Origin: Pomacea canaliculata
Lineage: Eukaryota > Mollusca > Gastropoda > Architaenioglossa > Ampullariidae
Reading direction: 5' to 3'
Length of the DNA: 64,000 nucleotides
Assembly (NCBI RefSeq): GCF_003073045.1
Contig: NC_037590.1
Span: forward strand, 1,054,001-1,118,000
Under the pieces are notes generated by a model. That model was not told the origin of the DNA and did no database searches. It saw only the letters and a list, made by a program, of their open reading frames with translations. Every line of letters starts with the position of its first letter. The stretch's first letter is position 1. Made by a program: the position numbers and the translations under genes. Shown one piece after another: positions 23,601-35,821 of the stretch.

Positions 23601-26600
23601 ATCTTTCTGGCAGAGCATTCTAAATTTTCAAAGCCCTTAATCTTTGCATCTGTCTCATAAGTACCGTTAGCTAATGTTTACGCATTTTCTATCTGTCCAC
23701 CCTTGCAGAGGCTCAATCTCATTTTTTTGTTTTATCTACGCATATTTTTTTTTTTTGGTCATGAATGAAGAATAACAGAGAAGGCAGTTGCTTTTGCTTC
23801 CTTTTCAGCTTGCTTGCTTCTGATGCCCTTGAAAAAGTCAAATTACTTCTTCTAATACAGGCTTTGACAATTTACTTCCTGGTGTGAATAACACTTGGCC
23901 AGTTTGAAAACTATCCACTTATTAGCCTTGATTCTAGCCAGCAAGGGTAAGTGCCAAAAACAACTTCTGAAGTGTTGCACCACATGTGCTACAGATAGGG
24001 TATTTTTGCAGGCATGTGATTATGCTGACAAACTATGAGCCCCTCAGTGAAATTTTATCAGACCCTTGCAAAGCCACAGCCGAGAATAACCTCTGTCATA
24101 ATATTTGACACAGTACTTCATATTTTCAAAAGAAAATTCAGAATATTTCATCTTCATGCCCCACAGACCTGTGCGCCAAAGTTGATGGCAGGTCTTTTTT
24201 CTGCCAAATCTAGCTTCAACACGGAAACCTGAAGAAAAAATACATGTTGTTAATAAGCAAGGGGCCAGACTTTGGTTTCAGGTAAACTACACAAGGCATT
24301 TCTTACTCTCCCTTGGCTTCAACATATACCTCTTGACAACCCCTAAGAGGACTACTGTGACACTATCATATGGCAGGCACACACACACACACACTGTGAC
24401 CAACCATAACATAATGCTTGTACACACACACATACACACCTACTGCCACCCCTAAGAGGACCACTGTGACATCATATTACATGCACACACATATGCATAC
24501 ACGAATCAGAGACCTGGTTTCGTAGAGCTGTCAGTTCTGCATTGTTCTCCACACTGGCCTGGTGGAACATGTCAGCTTCTCGTTGTGCTTCTGTCAACTG
24601 CCCTTGTAGTTGGGAAACTTGTTGGCGTAAGGCTGCAGCTTCGGCTGCATGTCTCCTCTGCTGTGCCCCGTTCTCGTATCGTAGCTGCTCAATGGTCACT
24701 TGCAGTTCCTGAGGCTGTCAGCATCAAAAAGGAATAAGAAATTTGACCATATGTGTCAGTCTAAACAACATCTAATTCAACAGCAGTCTGTGCATTTACG
24801 TCATCTGCTGTGCAGTTTCTACTTATTCTAATTTTTAACACTATACTTTTTAAATACGTTTCCCTCACATATTGTGCCCAGGGATGAGTAGTCTAGAGCT
24901 TCCCAGTTGAAAAGTTAACCAAAGAGCCAGTGCTCAATGTAGAAGGTCAAGGATTCAAATCCAAACACATTCCACTAAACGTGAAACTATTCATAAGTAG
25001 GTTTCATTTCCTGCAAATCCCAATGGGTAAGTGATCTACAGCCCAAGCATGGCATGGGAAGACAGGTTCCCCAGGCAAATGTCCTACCCCAAGTTACTGT
25101 CTTTTAGGTAATCTTGAGAAGGATAAAGGCTAAGGAAGTAAACACCTATAGCATGTCTTGTGATACCCATTGCTGAGATACCACCACTAGAACCTGGTGC
25201 CACGCAAGTACAGCAACAACGCTATCCCATGGCTTACAGACAGTTGTTTGAAGCACTGCCCCAAAAGAAGATGCCTATGCTTCCAGATTACTGTGATTAC
25301 TAGCGGTCTTCATTGTCTCCCATCCACATTTATTTCCAGCCATGTGGTTGCATGAAATTGTAATTGAAGCTCACACAGTGTGACTGCTTGATGTATTGTT
25401 CCTTAAACATGGTAAGACTATTAGCAATTATTGTACTAGATATATTCAGGGATCATTCTGGCCCTCATCATGAAACAATGATTCTTTGTAACCACTGCAA
25501 TGATTTTCAGGGCTATTCCCTGATCCAACTGTTTTTCACAGGCAACTTATTATAAAGATTATGCTCAAAGATGTTCAGGCGAAATTTTATCTCACAGGCA
25601 TGTACCCTGCATTCACTAGGTTATTAGTTGACACTTGCGCTGATTAGCTAGGAGATTGTTGTTCCTTTTGTTATTTTGACACCTGCACATTACTGGGAAT
25701 CTAAGTTAGATCTTTGTGTTTGATCAACCAATGACAAATTTGGAAATCGCTTATAGACGTCACATCCTCTGCTCCCTATTCTTCAACAGCTACAATGGGT
25801 CACTGCGAAGAGAATAAATAATGCCATTTACAAGTGCTTGTATCACACATCAACCAACCTGTTTGGAAGTTTCCTCCAGGACTGCCTCGAGGTGCTGGAG
25901 CCTGGCCTGCTGTTTTTTCACTATCGCTGCTAATTCCACTTTCTCTCCACGCAGTACACCTTTGGACAAGCAACAAAAATCAACAAGGTACATTACCACT
26001 TCAAATAAAATGCTGGACATCAACAGAGACATCAGGATCAACTGCTGTTAACCTACAGACTTACTAGAAATTTTAAATAAAATGTTTGAAATGAGATAAC
26101 AGAGGCTTTAGAGTTTGTGTTATTTTTTCAACATTTAACATTCAGCCTTTAAGCGCATGCTGATGCATATTCATGAGGATCAAAGCTAACCCATCATGTT
26201 GTTCAGAGACAAGATGTGACTGCGAACTCCAGTGTCCTTGACCTCTGACAGAATGTGCTGGCTATCTTGTGGAGGACGAGCCACCAGATGTCCAAACTTT
26301 TCTGCCTGTGCAACTTTCTCTGCCAACTCCACATTCTGTCTCTTCAATTCCTTCAGCTCCTTTTCAAGGGACTCGGTGTGCTCTAAACACATGCAAGCAC
26401 TAATTAACTAGGAGTAACACTATGCAGTGCCTGACCTAAACATTTACGCAGAAAAATGCTATTCTCTCCTTGGATATAAACCAATACTCACTCATATATA
26501 AGCCACTACTCTGATGTAAACCAATACTCACTCTTGATATAAACCAATACTCACTCTACACTGTTTGATTTTTTTCCCTCCACGTAGAAACTGTTAGAAG

Positions 26601-29600
26601 TGTATGAATCATCCACTACATGCAGAAACCATTAGAAGTGTATAAAACATCCACTACAAGCAAATGCTAACACTATCTTTCTGCTCTTGTTGCTGCTCAA
26701 GCTGCTAACAAAGTTCTGGACGCATTCATGATTTCTCACAAAAGTAAATGGTTTCTCTCAGACAAAATGGTTGATTGCTCACCAGGACTGTGCTGAGCAC
26801 TGAGAGCCACAGAAGGAGGCATGACCTGGCCAATGGATTCCATCTGCTGTCTCATGGCTGCCAAAGCCGCTCTCAGTCCACTGTTCTGTTCACGTAGATT
26901 CTCCAGCTCTTGCTCACTGTACTTCTCACTTGAAATCTGTCACATTAAGAAAATGGACTCACAAAAAAACTCACATACTTAAGATCTAGATCAAGAGAGT
27001 GATGACCCTTTGCCTAGCTGACTAGAGGGGATTAGCTCTCCGTCGCTTTTTGTCTTCTCCTGTTAATCTGAGTTCAAGCTTTTTGTGCAATGTTGATCTG
27101 TGCATCTATAATGCAATTTCATATATTCCTCGATTACACTTTATGCCTGTGCCACTTTTCTTCTTTTTTACATCATTTTATTTCTACTACCACATCAGCG
27201 CCGTCTTGTCATGACTTACATTTTAGATCTGTGCATCAGCAGTGTCAACAAGACTGATTTTTTTTCTACAATTGCTAAAATTTCAGTCACGCAGGTCTCA
27301 TAGACTAACTGTGCATCTCTCTGAAACTAGTTTGTGACTGTTAGTACGATGCTCTAACAAGCGTTGCCATCATGAAACCTTATTTCTGTCTGCACAAGTT
27401 AAGCCACTCCACCAAAGATTGACAGTTGAGCTTCCATTAACAAAAAAAATCATACTCTCAGCTATTTTTTAAAACAGAACTTTATTGACTTAAGATTTCA
27501 TGCAATGGCCAGGCTGCAGACCGAATATGAACTGATGGTATTATTTAACCTGAGTGGCCACACTACGTGGACATGCAATAATTTTATTGTTTTTTAGATC
27601 ATCGTTCATTATTAATATGTATGTGTGTTTTTCATTTCTTATTTCCTTTCTTTATTTTTTTCGTAAAGCACTTTGAGCCTCTTGATGGTGGTGTAAAGTG
27701 CTATATAAATTAACTTTATTATTATTCTTATCTAAAGATTCATGCTTCAAACAGTAAAATTACATATAACTTGTAATTAACAGATCTTCAACTGCTAAAA
27801 ATTAAAGTTAATAGGTGAAAATGAAAAACAAAAGCGGAAGCACATTCACCCATGAACACACTGGTGTGACTTCAATATCGGATCACCATTCATACCTTAA
27901 GATTCTTGTCCAAAGGAATATCATGTTTCTTTAAAGTTGCTAAGGCATGGTCATGGTCACGAGTCACTGCACGTAATAACATGGTTGCCTGCTCAAGTTC
28001 TCTGCCCTTCTCTTTGCTGCAGCTATAGCCTAGATGTCAAACCCAATTAGCAATGTTTTCAATAAATTCCTTCTATTAACAATTTAAAAATACTCTATAC
28101 TAACATGTCTAGCGAAATTAGTTCACAGACTTATTTTCATTATCTTATTAATTACTAGAAGATGAAGTAAAGCTGAAAGTAATTTACACACTAAAACAGT
28201 ACAAAATACCAGCCAGTGAATAAATAATAAATGATTAGAGTCTGACAAAACAGGTAAACACTGATGTACACACATGAACACACATGCACTAACAAACATC
28301 CTGTCATGTACTGTATAAATACATGTCAAGTCACCTCATCTCGTGCCCAGTAAGACTGACAATGAGATCCTCAGATTTGTCATATTGTCGTCGCTCCATC
28401 TCCTCACAGCGTCGCTGCCAGTCAATGTCAAGCTGGGCCTTAGCTTGCTCCAAAGCCTTTTCCCTCTCCACTGCCTGTAACAGCTCTTTTTTGTACCTGC
28501 AAAGCCACCAGCTTTATCTGGAGAAGGGTTGGGGTGCTTCTTGTTAACAATACTTTCTTGTTACCTTCAATGCCACCATCCCATCTGCAGATAATCTACA
28601 ATGATTTAAATAACAGCTTCACGCCAAAAAACATGGAAGGTTCAAATACAAACTTGTTCAGAAAGAGGGTAACTTGCTATCCAGTTTACTGTTCCAAATG
28701 TCTTAAAACTAGTTGAAAATGAGATGTCAGCAGTCAGTGCAACATGATAGTGCTGCAAGTGTCCAGAGCCTGTTAACTATGAGACATTAGCAGTCATTGC
28801 TACCTGACATGATTCTTAAGTGTCTAGAGCTGGTTAACCATGAAATATAAACATCAGTGCTACTTATCCTCCTAAAACTCTGATGGTAACTAGAATGTTT
28901 CAAACATGGCAACATATCCTTCAATTTAAAAAAAAAGTAGGTGGGCTGTTTGATTGCTTGACTAGTTTTTGCGAGACAGCTAAGGGACCTATTTCATACA
29001 TCAAATTATGAAGTGGGTCTGTCCCTGCAATTTAAGACCATAAATGGTCTACATCTCTGGAGGACAACAAGAAAAAGGTTATTTATAAGATATTACTGCT
29101 AAGACAAGAATTTTGACTTGATTTAGACTTGCATGTGTTTTCACAATTAATGAAGTCTTCAACTTTGCCATGTCAGGATAATCTAACCTGAGAAGATCAT
29201 CTTTGCGCTGAGCAAGTTCTGAACGTAGTCGACTGATCTCCTCTTGTGCACCTTGCAATTCCACATCTCGAGTCACTGCATCTCGTGACATGTCCTTGAC
29301 GTGAGTGTCCCACCTTGTCTTTAAATCTAGTAACTCATTTTGTAACCTGTCACATAAATCTAAACCAAGTATATTCTGAGACAACATGGCACACCATCCT
29401 CTATACACACAAACATCAACATGCATTACTATAGCAGCGGATGTAATATTCTGCTAAAAGCATATCACATCAGACAAGTAGGATTTGGAACATAAGTATT
29501 CAAAGATCAAGTTTAGTTTTAAATCAGGTCTAACTGCTTGTCTGAAGGATGCTAAGTGTAAGGGTAGCATGATCATGACCTACTTGTATGACAGGATCAA

Positions 29601-32600
29601 GGATATTCAGATTTTCCCAGTACATACCAAAGACAAATTTGAACTAGTCTAATTACAGGATAAACATCAGTCAAAATTACAATCATTCCTGACAATCCAT
29701 TATGACCACTTGTAAAAGTGTCAAGGAATATGTTACAATTTTATAATTTGGGTAAAATTTGAGTTTTAACCTACATGATACTGCTTAAAAAGTTGTTTAC
29801 CAATACCAGCTCTGGCAAATAAATACCTTAATTACTTACTTTTCAATATGCATCTCATGGTCCTTCTTAAGATCATTGTTGGTCCATTGAAGCTGTCGGA
29901 TCTGGATGTTAGCGTCCTCGAGTTTGGACTGCAGTGCCTGTGTCTGTTCAATCAGGGTTTGTTCTTTTTCCTCACATGCTGACTTCAGTCGATGAACACT
30001 TGCCTCTCGCTCTCGCATGGCCTTGTCAAGCTCAGCATATCTGTTATCAATGTTCCAAGAAGTCACCGAAAGCAATTTAATGTACAATCATGCAGTTGTT
30101 ATTGAGTTCTATATTTCTTGCAGATATTTCTTTAGTGCTGTTTGTCATGTCACCCAAAGAACTGTCAGAAGTAGAGAAAGTCCATGATGTACATGCAGAC
30201 ACACAGAGAAAGCTCAGTACACTGCAGAGCGAAAGCACTTACTTCCTGTGGAAATCCTCCTGTAGCTTAGCTGTAGCTTTCTCCTGCCTCTTGAGCTGCT
30301 CCTCCAAGTCTTTGATCCTGAAAATATATCCAAATAAAAAGCATGTACACAGGAGGGTCCAGAAAACACATCAATAAGTAAACATATATTCATGAAGATC
30401 TTTTTTATATATGTAGCCATAGGTAAGCACATACACAATAATATCATATATGCAAACAAAAACAATCATTTTAGTTTCTGTTATTATTTAAAAGCTAACA
30501 AAATACACAATGAAAACATACATCGGGTCTGTGTTAAGGAATGCACAACTTTAATATAACATTAGGTTCATTAGCCTGTTTTGTCTTTTGATGAATACAA
30601 AGACATGACTAAATGGTGTTCTAACGAAATATCCTGCATATTTTATTAATTAGGATGTTTTGTGAATGCTTACTGACCTAGCGTCTTTAATGGAGTTGGT
30701 GTCAGCCAGCTGCCATTGCGTCTGCTTCAACTGTTTCTCCAAGTCACGGTGAGACTGGGAGGCTGCCTCCACCTCAGTGCTTTGTCTCTCTCGCTCCCCT
30801 CGCAGTAACTCTATCTCCTTGCCCAGTAGCTGGGCCTACAGACATCCACAGAAATGATTACAACTGTACAAGATGCATAGTAATGGTTACAACTAGGTAT
30901 GTGGACAGAGTATAATAGTTACAGCTGAACCTAAATACAGAGTAATAGTCACATAAAAAGTACAAGTGATGTGACAGCTGATAGCCACTAAAATTAGTGC
31001 ACAGATGACACAACCAATCATGTTGCTGCCTTACGGAAAACACAATGCTTTTATCATAATCTTTGCAGTTCTCTATAAGAAAAGTCTTGCAAGTGTAATT
31101 ATTTGCGGTGTTAGAGTGGAAATCCTAGTCTGAGCAAATAGACTAGAGTGCTTTATTTGGCCTGAATGCTTGACCATTACCTTGAGATCATACTCCAACA
31201 CCTTGGCGCTCATCTCATCAGTCTGAATACGAAATTCATGTTCCCTTTTCTTGAGGGCATCTTCAAACTCTGGGATCACCAAACAATCCTTTACTTAAAG
31301 GGCTGGACCAATTACTTTTATTTTTTTATTTCTATGCTATCAACTTGTACATTTCCAACACGTGGTAACAAATGGTGAGTAAAGCTTGTACACAACTGAG
31401 CATCAGACCCTGCATGCAGTTAAAGGAAACATCCTTCATCTTTACTTTAAAAAATGTCAGTTATAGAAAACATCCTTTATCTTTATTTCAAAAATACACC
31501 CAGTGTCTACTTCAATCATCAGTGTGCATGCTAATACTTGTGCTATAAATGCTACTGGTATCACAATATAGGACTCAGCACCTGATTATATGTCACATGT
31601 AACAACTAGGAATGAGGGATTTTTTGGTCATTTTGTTGAGTTTTTGTTTGGTTTTAATTTTTGTATTTTGTAACTGGTAGCAGAGGAGGTTGGACAAGCA
31701 TTAGCAGAAAAAAAAAGACAAAACTAATAACATTTTACCTGTGGTGAGCTCATGGCGTTGCCTGTCTAAGTCAGCGTCCAGGTCTGTCAACTGCCGCTGA
31801 AGCTTTCGGCGTAAGGATTCAAATTCAGCACGCTCCCGAGTGAGTTCTCCATTCTTTGTGCTAACAGTGTCACAGAGGCAGTGAATGTCAATGACAGAAG
31901 TAAAACTTACAAGATTGATCTGTAACAAAACTTTTCAGAACAAAAACTTACAGTATCCAATTATTGTGTCACATACTAAGCCAGTGTACTAGTAGTGGTC
32001 ATAGGAGAGAACTCATCAAACAATAGCCCAATAATCTGACAGCACTTCAACCCTCTATCTGTTGTCTTCTTACAACAGCATGAAGACAGAAAACAGCTAT
32101 GGTCACCAGCAACTTGGTGAAGCCCACTACACACAAACATGACACACTACATATTACACAAAACATATCCACTATACACACTACACACTATAAACCCATA
32201 TTACACACCACATACTGGCCACAGCATACTACTCATCTCATTATGGGAGGCTGTAAAAAGTATGCAAAGCAGGGATAGCGTCTTACTAGTGAGGAAATGC
32301 TGCAACAAAAAACTACAGGTGGTAAGGAGACAAACCTTTTGAATGCCTCAATTTCTGCCTGTTTTTCCCTGAGCCGCTGCTGATATGAAGCATGAAGATC
32401 ATCTCGAGCAAGCTGCTCCCTCTGCTGTGCCTTCTTCACATCATCCAGCTGGATACGCAATTCACTGATTTCTGCATTGCGTATGTTCAGCTGTGCCTTA
32501 AGATCTGCAATAATAAAAAAACAACATAATATACATTTTGTCCTCTGCTGCACATTTCTTATTGTATCACTCACAGTGTTAGAGGTAACAACATTTTTTA

Positions 32601-34298
32601 GCAGCATTTGCTCTGGGACGAGCACTTGTTTTAAGTTTTACAGTTGTTTTTTACTTTTGAGTGCGATATAGTGATTCAGAATAATTACTCTGTTTAAAAA
32701 CACTTTTGATTTGACTTTTGTTCAAAGTTTTATACTACGATGTTCCCATATTTTTTCATTCTTTTTTTTCTGCACTTTTTAATGTGCTGGTATACCTGCG
32801 AAAGCCAAGTCATATCGCTCCAACTCCTGATCACGTTCCTCCAGGAGACAGAGGTTGTATTTAAAGTCTTCCTTCAACTTGATAAACTGCTCTTGTTGCT
32901 GTTTAAGAAACCCATCCTTCTGCTTCACACTGTCCTCTAGAACCTGAAGCCTGCACAGCTCTTTAGGGATTAGGAACTTGTCTGCACGCTTTTAGCATGT
33001 TATTATTGCACATCACTAAACTCGTGGTTTGCCTCTCTGTACTGAAGTTTAATGAAGATATTGAATTAGTTGATGCAAATGATGCATAAGAATTATAACA
33101 ATAATAATGCACAGGGTCAAACTCTCTGCTCTTCACAATATCAGGCTTTGCATATGTAACACAATCAATAGGGGAATAGTATCCTCTTACCAAAACACAC
33201 ATACAGTACAGACATTTGAACCATGGATAACACAGGACTGCTGTGGGAATGGAGCTATTAGAGAAGCTATTCCTGAAATAAGAAAGTTTTTAACACACTC
33301 TTGACACATGGAAGCAGCTGAATTATTTGAAATGAAAATGCCAAGTGAGTTCCATACAGTGGGTCCAGCATAAGAGAAGGATTGCACACCAAACCTTTCA
33401 GTGCTAATTTTTGGTAGATGAAGGATAATGTACTCTGCCAATGAATGAAGTGTCTAGAATGGACAGTAAAGAGCATATCACATAAAAAGAGAAATCACAG
33501 ATGAAGATACATCACAGCTTGTAATGAACTCAAGCTTGAACTTGTAGACAGCGAAGTAAACGGAGAAAAGGTGTGATATGAGGATGCTTTCTTGACTTAA
33601 AAACAAGACATTTGTAGAGTTCTAAATTCTCTGTAGTCTGCCTTTCTTCTGGAGTAGTCAGCAAGTAAAACGGTGGTGAAATTAAGTCTAGGAAAAAACC
33701 AGCAAAACAAACCAGTGCCTTTGTTGCCTAAACATGAAGTCTTATGGCACTGACCTGAATACTGGCTACATAGACCAAATGACAAAGATATAAGTAATAT
33801 AGGATGGTACAGGGACATGTCAGATGATGGTGTAGCCCAAATTATGAGTAGATGTGAAAGGGATGCTTTGAACTTCCACCATGATTGATCAGTGAAAATA
33901 AAGAAACCTCAAGACAGGAACCTCAATGAAGAAACCTCAGCGAAAAGAAGGAGGAGGAATTGGTGTTTTATGCTGTGCCAGCAATTAAAGCTATATCACG
34001 GCAAGGCAGCCAGCCCTGCAAACAGATGCCACATGCAGACAAAGAACAGCGTGCCCGAGCTGGGAGCTGAACCCATGACTGCCAACCTTCACTGTATTGG
34101 TAAAGGTGCTAACTGTTGCACCACCAGACTGCCCTACCTCAATAAAGAAACCTCAATGCAGTCTCCAAAATATACATATATATCTGTCAGATATTGAAAT
34201 TTTACAAATGATACCGACCTCTTTTCAGCCAAGTCTTTCCATTCCTTCTCCTTTTGCTCTGCAAGATCCCTCAAGGCAATGGGATCATTAAAATCCAT
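20694..34298 (-). CDS. CCDC57: CCDC57, centrosomal coiled-coil protein, complete
   Basis: Twenty exons, all with matching phases: 34298-34219, 32950-32796, 32504-32336, 31860-31739, 31269-31181, 30835-30678, 30317-30243, 30040-29840, 29346-29188, 28496-28335, 28016-27896, 26936-26783, 26382-26191, 25959-25859, 24714-24514, 23159-22913, 22502-22369, 22093-21997, 21409-21239, 20905-20694. They sum to 3000 bases (999 aa; human about 915). Landmarks shared with vertebrate CCDC57: FKYNLCLLEERDQELERYD in exon 2, LDIDWQRRCEEMERRQ in exon 10, LVREKQQLTELSNRLQAEL in exon 16, SLQDVWRLLD in exon 19, and the C-terminus RNYNLRDDGEAG. Nearly all of it is heptad-rich coiled coil, rich in Glu, Gln, Lys and Arg. 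Human CCDC57 sits at centrosomes/centriolar satellites, binds microtubules and acts with CEP63 in centriole duplication and mitosis. The start is MDFNDPIALRDLAEQKEKEW. The exon 17 acceptor is ambiguous (22502 or 22488, both in frame). No AATAAA was found close to the stop. Confidence 0.93.
21560..21750 (+). repeat. dispersed repeat 3' end (CTAAGAGCATACTCC family)
   Basis: CGCTAAGAGCATACTCC, then GAGTGTGAGTATG, then GCTTTACAAATGTTGCATTATTATTAT, preceded by a T/C-rich tract. The same order occurs at 42390-42625 and, more decayed, at 62110-62300. The ATT-repeat tail suggests the 3' end of a LINE or SINE. It lies in the intron between CCDC57 exons 18 and 19. Confidence 0.6.
24880..25290 (+). mobile_element. 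possible tRNA-derived SINE in a CCDC57 intron
   Basis: GATGAGTAGTCTAGAGCTTCC resembles an A box, and GGTCAAGGATTCAAATCC about 50 bases on is a good B box (GGTTCRANNCC). The following roughly 330 bases have the feel of a SINE body but no second copy is seen in this window and the ends are not defined. Confidence 0.4.
27600..27726 (+). repeat. L2/V-SINE-like 3' tail in a CCDC57 intron
   Basis: GTAAAGCACTTTGAGCCTCT, then GTAAAGTGCTATATAAATTAACTTTATTATTATT, is the typical 3' end of L2-type LINEs and the SINEs that share it. The sequence 5' of it is not recognisable. Confidence 0.6.
33230..33450 (-). mobile_element. LINE 3' fragment (reverse-transcriptase C-terminal motif)
   Basis: The minus strand reads GVQSFSYAGPTVWNSLG, the conserved motif near the end of CR1/L2-like reverse transcriptases (usual form R.FS.AGP.LWNSLP), followed in another frame by VLKTFLF, which normally comes next. 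It lies in CCDC57 intron 1 and is broken. Confidence 0.6.
33975..34134 (-). mobile_element. tRNA-derived SINE, copy 2
   Basis: On the minus strand: GTCTGGTGGTGCAACAGTTA (A box), then GGTTGGCAGTCATGGGTTCA and a B-box region ending CAGCTCGGGCACGC, then CTGCATGTGGCATCTG, then GCTGCCTTGCCGTGATATAG. This is co-linear with the copy at 56645-56815. It lies in CCDC57 intron 1, in the same direction as the gene. Confidence 0.85.
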
Positions 34299-35821
34299 GG
34301 ATAGTTAAGGTTCTGAATGCTTAACCTATTTTCCATCCATATTGAGAGACTGGGTTTAAGATCAATCTGCAACCCTGTAAAAGTGGTGAAAAATATTAAT
34401 CTTTTCTTCTTCGTGACTGAAAATTGTAGTCACGATTGTCTTCCACATGAACTACTTTTAACCTGTTATAAGGCTTCGCATCACATCTCAATTAAATATT
34501 ATATGTCTTTCTTAACATTTTGAATTACTTGTCTCTTATCGTGATTTTCACTATCCACACACACTTTAATTGATAATATTGTATATGTGGTAAATAATAT
34601 ATAATGTGCACAAAATAAACAAGCACCAACCGCAATTATCCTCACTGCCACAAGACTATTAGTAGTAGGATTTGTTATTTTCACAAACATTAAAATACAA
34701 ATTGCCATGTATTTTTTCAAAAAGTGTTAAAGAAAAACAACAACAAAAGAATATTGACTTTCCAATCTTCCGTTTACCGCATACGACGACATTCCTTATG
34801 ATGACATTCTCGACAACAAAAACTATACAGGTGTCGTAATTTGCTCTAGAACAGTCAAATCTCACAGGTCCTTCTCACACCCCTTAAGAGAAAGTCATCA
34901 TAAGGAATTATCACCTGGCATTAGATATGTTGGTGCCTGTCGACGAGAAATGCAGCCCAAAAGTGATTACTGTACCTTTCCCCGTTTTCTAATTCATGTT
35001 TCGACTTGACTGTTGCAATGTTGTATCCTAATCTGTCATTAACACGGTAAAAGAGCTCAGACAAATATTCTTTGAAAGTCATAAGGTGGGATTAATTATC
35101 AACATTAGGTAAATATCCTATGAATGCTAGATCGTGCACACACTAAAATATTATTCATCTATTTTTCAATAGAGCCGCCCTTTACGACTTTCCGCAAAAT
35201 CGATTTTGAAACATCCAACGTTAATTAAATGATGGCATAGCAGAATGTTTTATTAGTTTTAGAGCGTAATACTCATAAAGTTCTGTATATTTTCTTGACA
35301 ACTATATTGCCGTAAATTCACACTATCAAGGTGTCGTCTGCTAACTTTACGTCTCCAAACGCGGAGTAAATAACATAAATATTTTCTGAAAGTCTTTAGC
35401 CAAAAGAGTTGTCAAAATTCTTGAGTCCTTAAAAACTTTTGACAATGCGATCGCTTTCTTGCGTCGTACATAAGTACATAAATAACGATAAATAAGATAA
35501 ACGTACATATTCAGTGCATACTTTTTCCCATCCCTTGTCTCATAATCATTCCTTTTATTGCCATATTTTATTATAGTTTGTTAATAAAATTTTAAGCGAA
35601 TAAGTGTATGCTAGTCGTTAGCATATTTATTAAGAGTATAGTATAATTATTTGTGAAAGCTATTGTCAAATCCAGCTGCTGCAGGCACAGAGTTAATGAT
35701 GCCTCCCTGACGGCCACAAGTGATGGCGGAAAGTTCCGGTGACATGAATCAGTAAACAGAAACCACAGCTATTGATGTTTCCAGTGTGTCTTAGTAATAT
35801 ATTTACCAGAAACCTATCATC
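34299..35821. promoter_or_regulatory. head-to-head intergenic region between CCDC57 and STUB1
   Basis: The two start codons face away from each other across about 1.5 kb. The sequence is AT-rich with no coding signal except a small upstream frame before STUB1 (35723-35755). Just before that frame, AAGTGATGGCGGAAAG resembles a YY1-type ATGGCGG element and TTCCGG an ETS site, both usual in housekeeping promoters. Transcription starts cannot be placed from sequence alone. Confidence 0.45.
35723..35755 (+). other. possible upstream ORF in STUB1 leader
   Basis: ATG GCG GAA AGT TCC GGT then GAC ATG AAT CAG TAA gives a 10-residue upstream frame with a second in-frame ATG, ending 66 bases before the STUB1 start. 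It matters only if the transcript starts upstream of it. Confidence 0.3.

Noticed and set aside
26990-27080. tRNA-like A/B-box pair (TAGCTGACTAGAGG, GAGTTCAAGCT)
   Set aside because: No cloverleaf can be drawn and no second copy is seen; too weak for a SINE or tRNA call.
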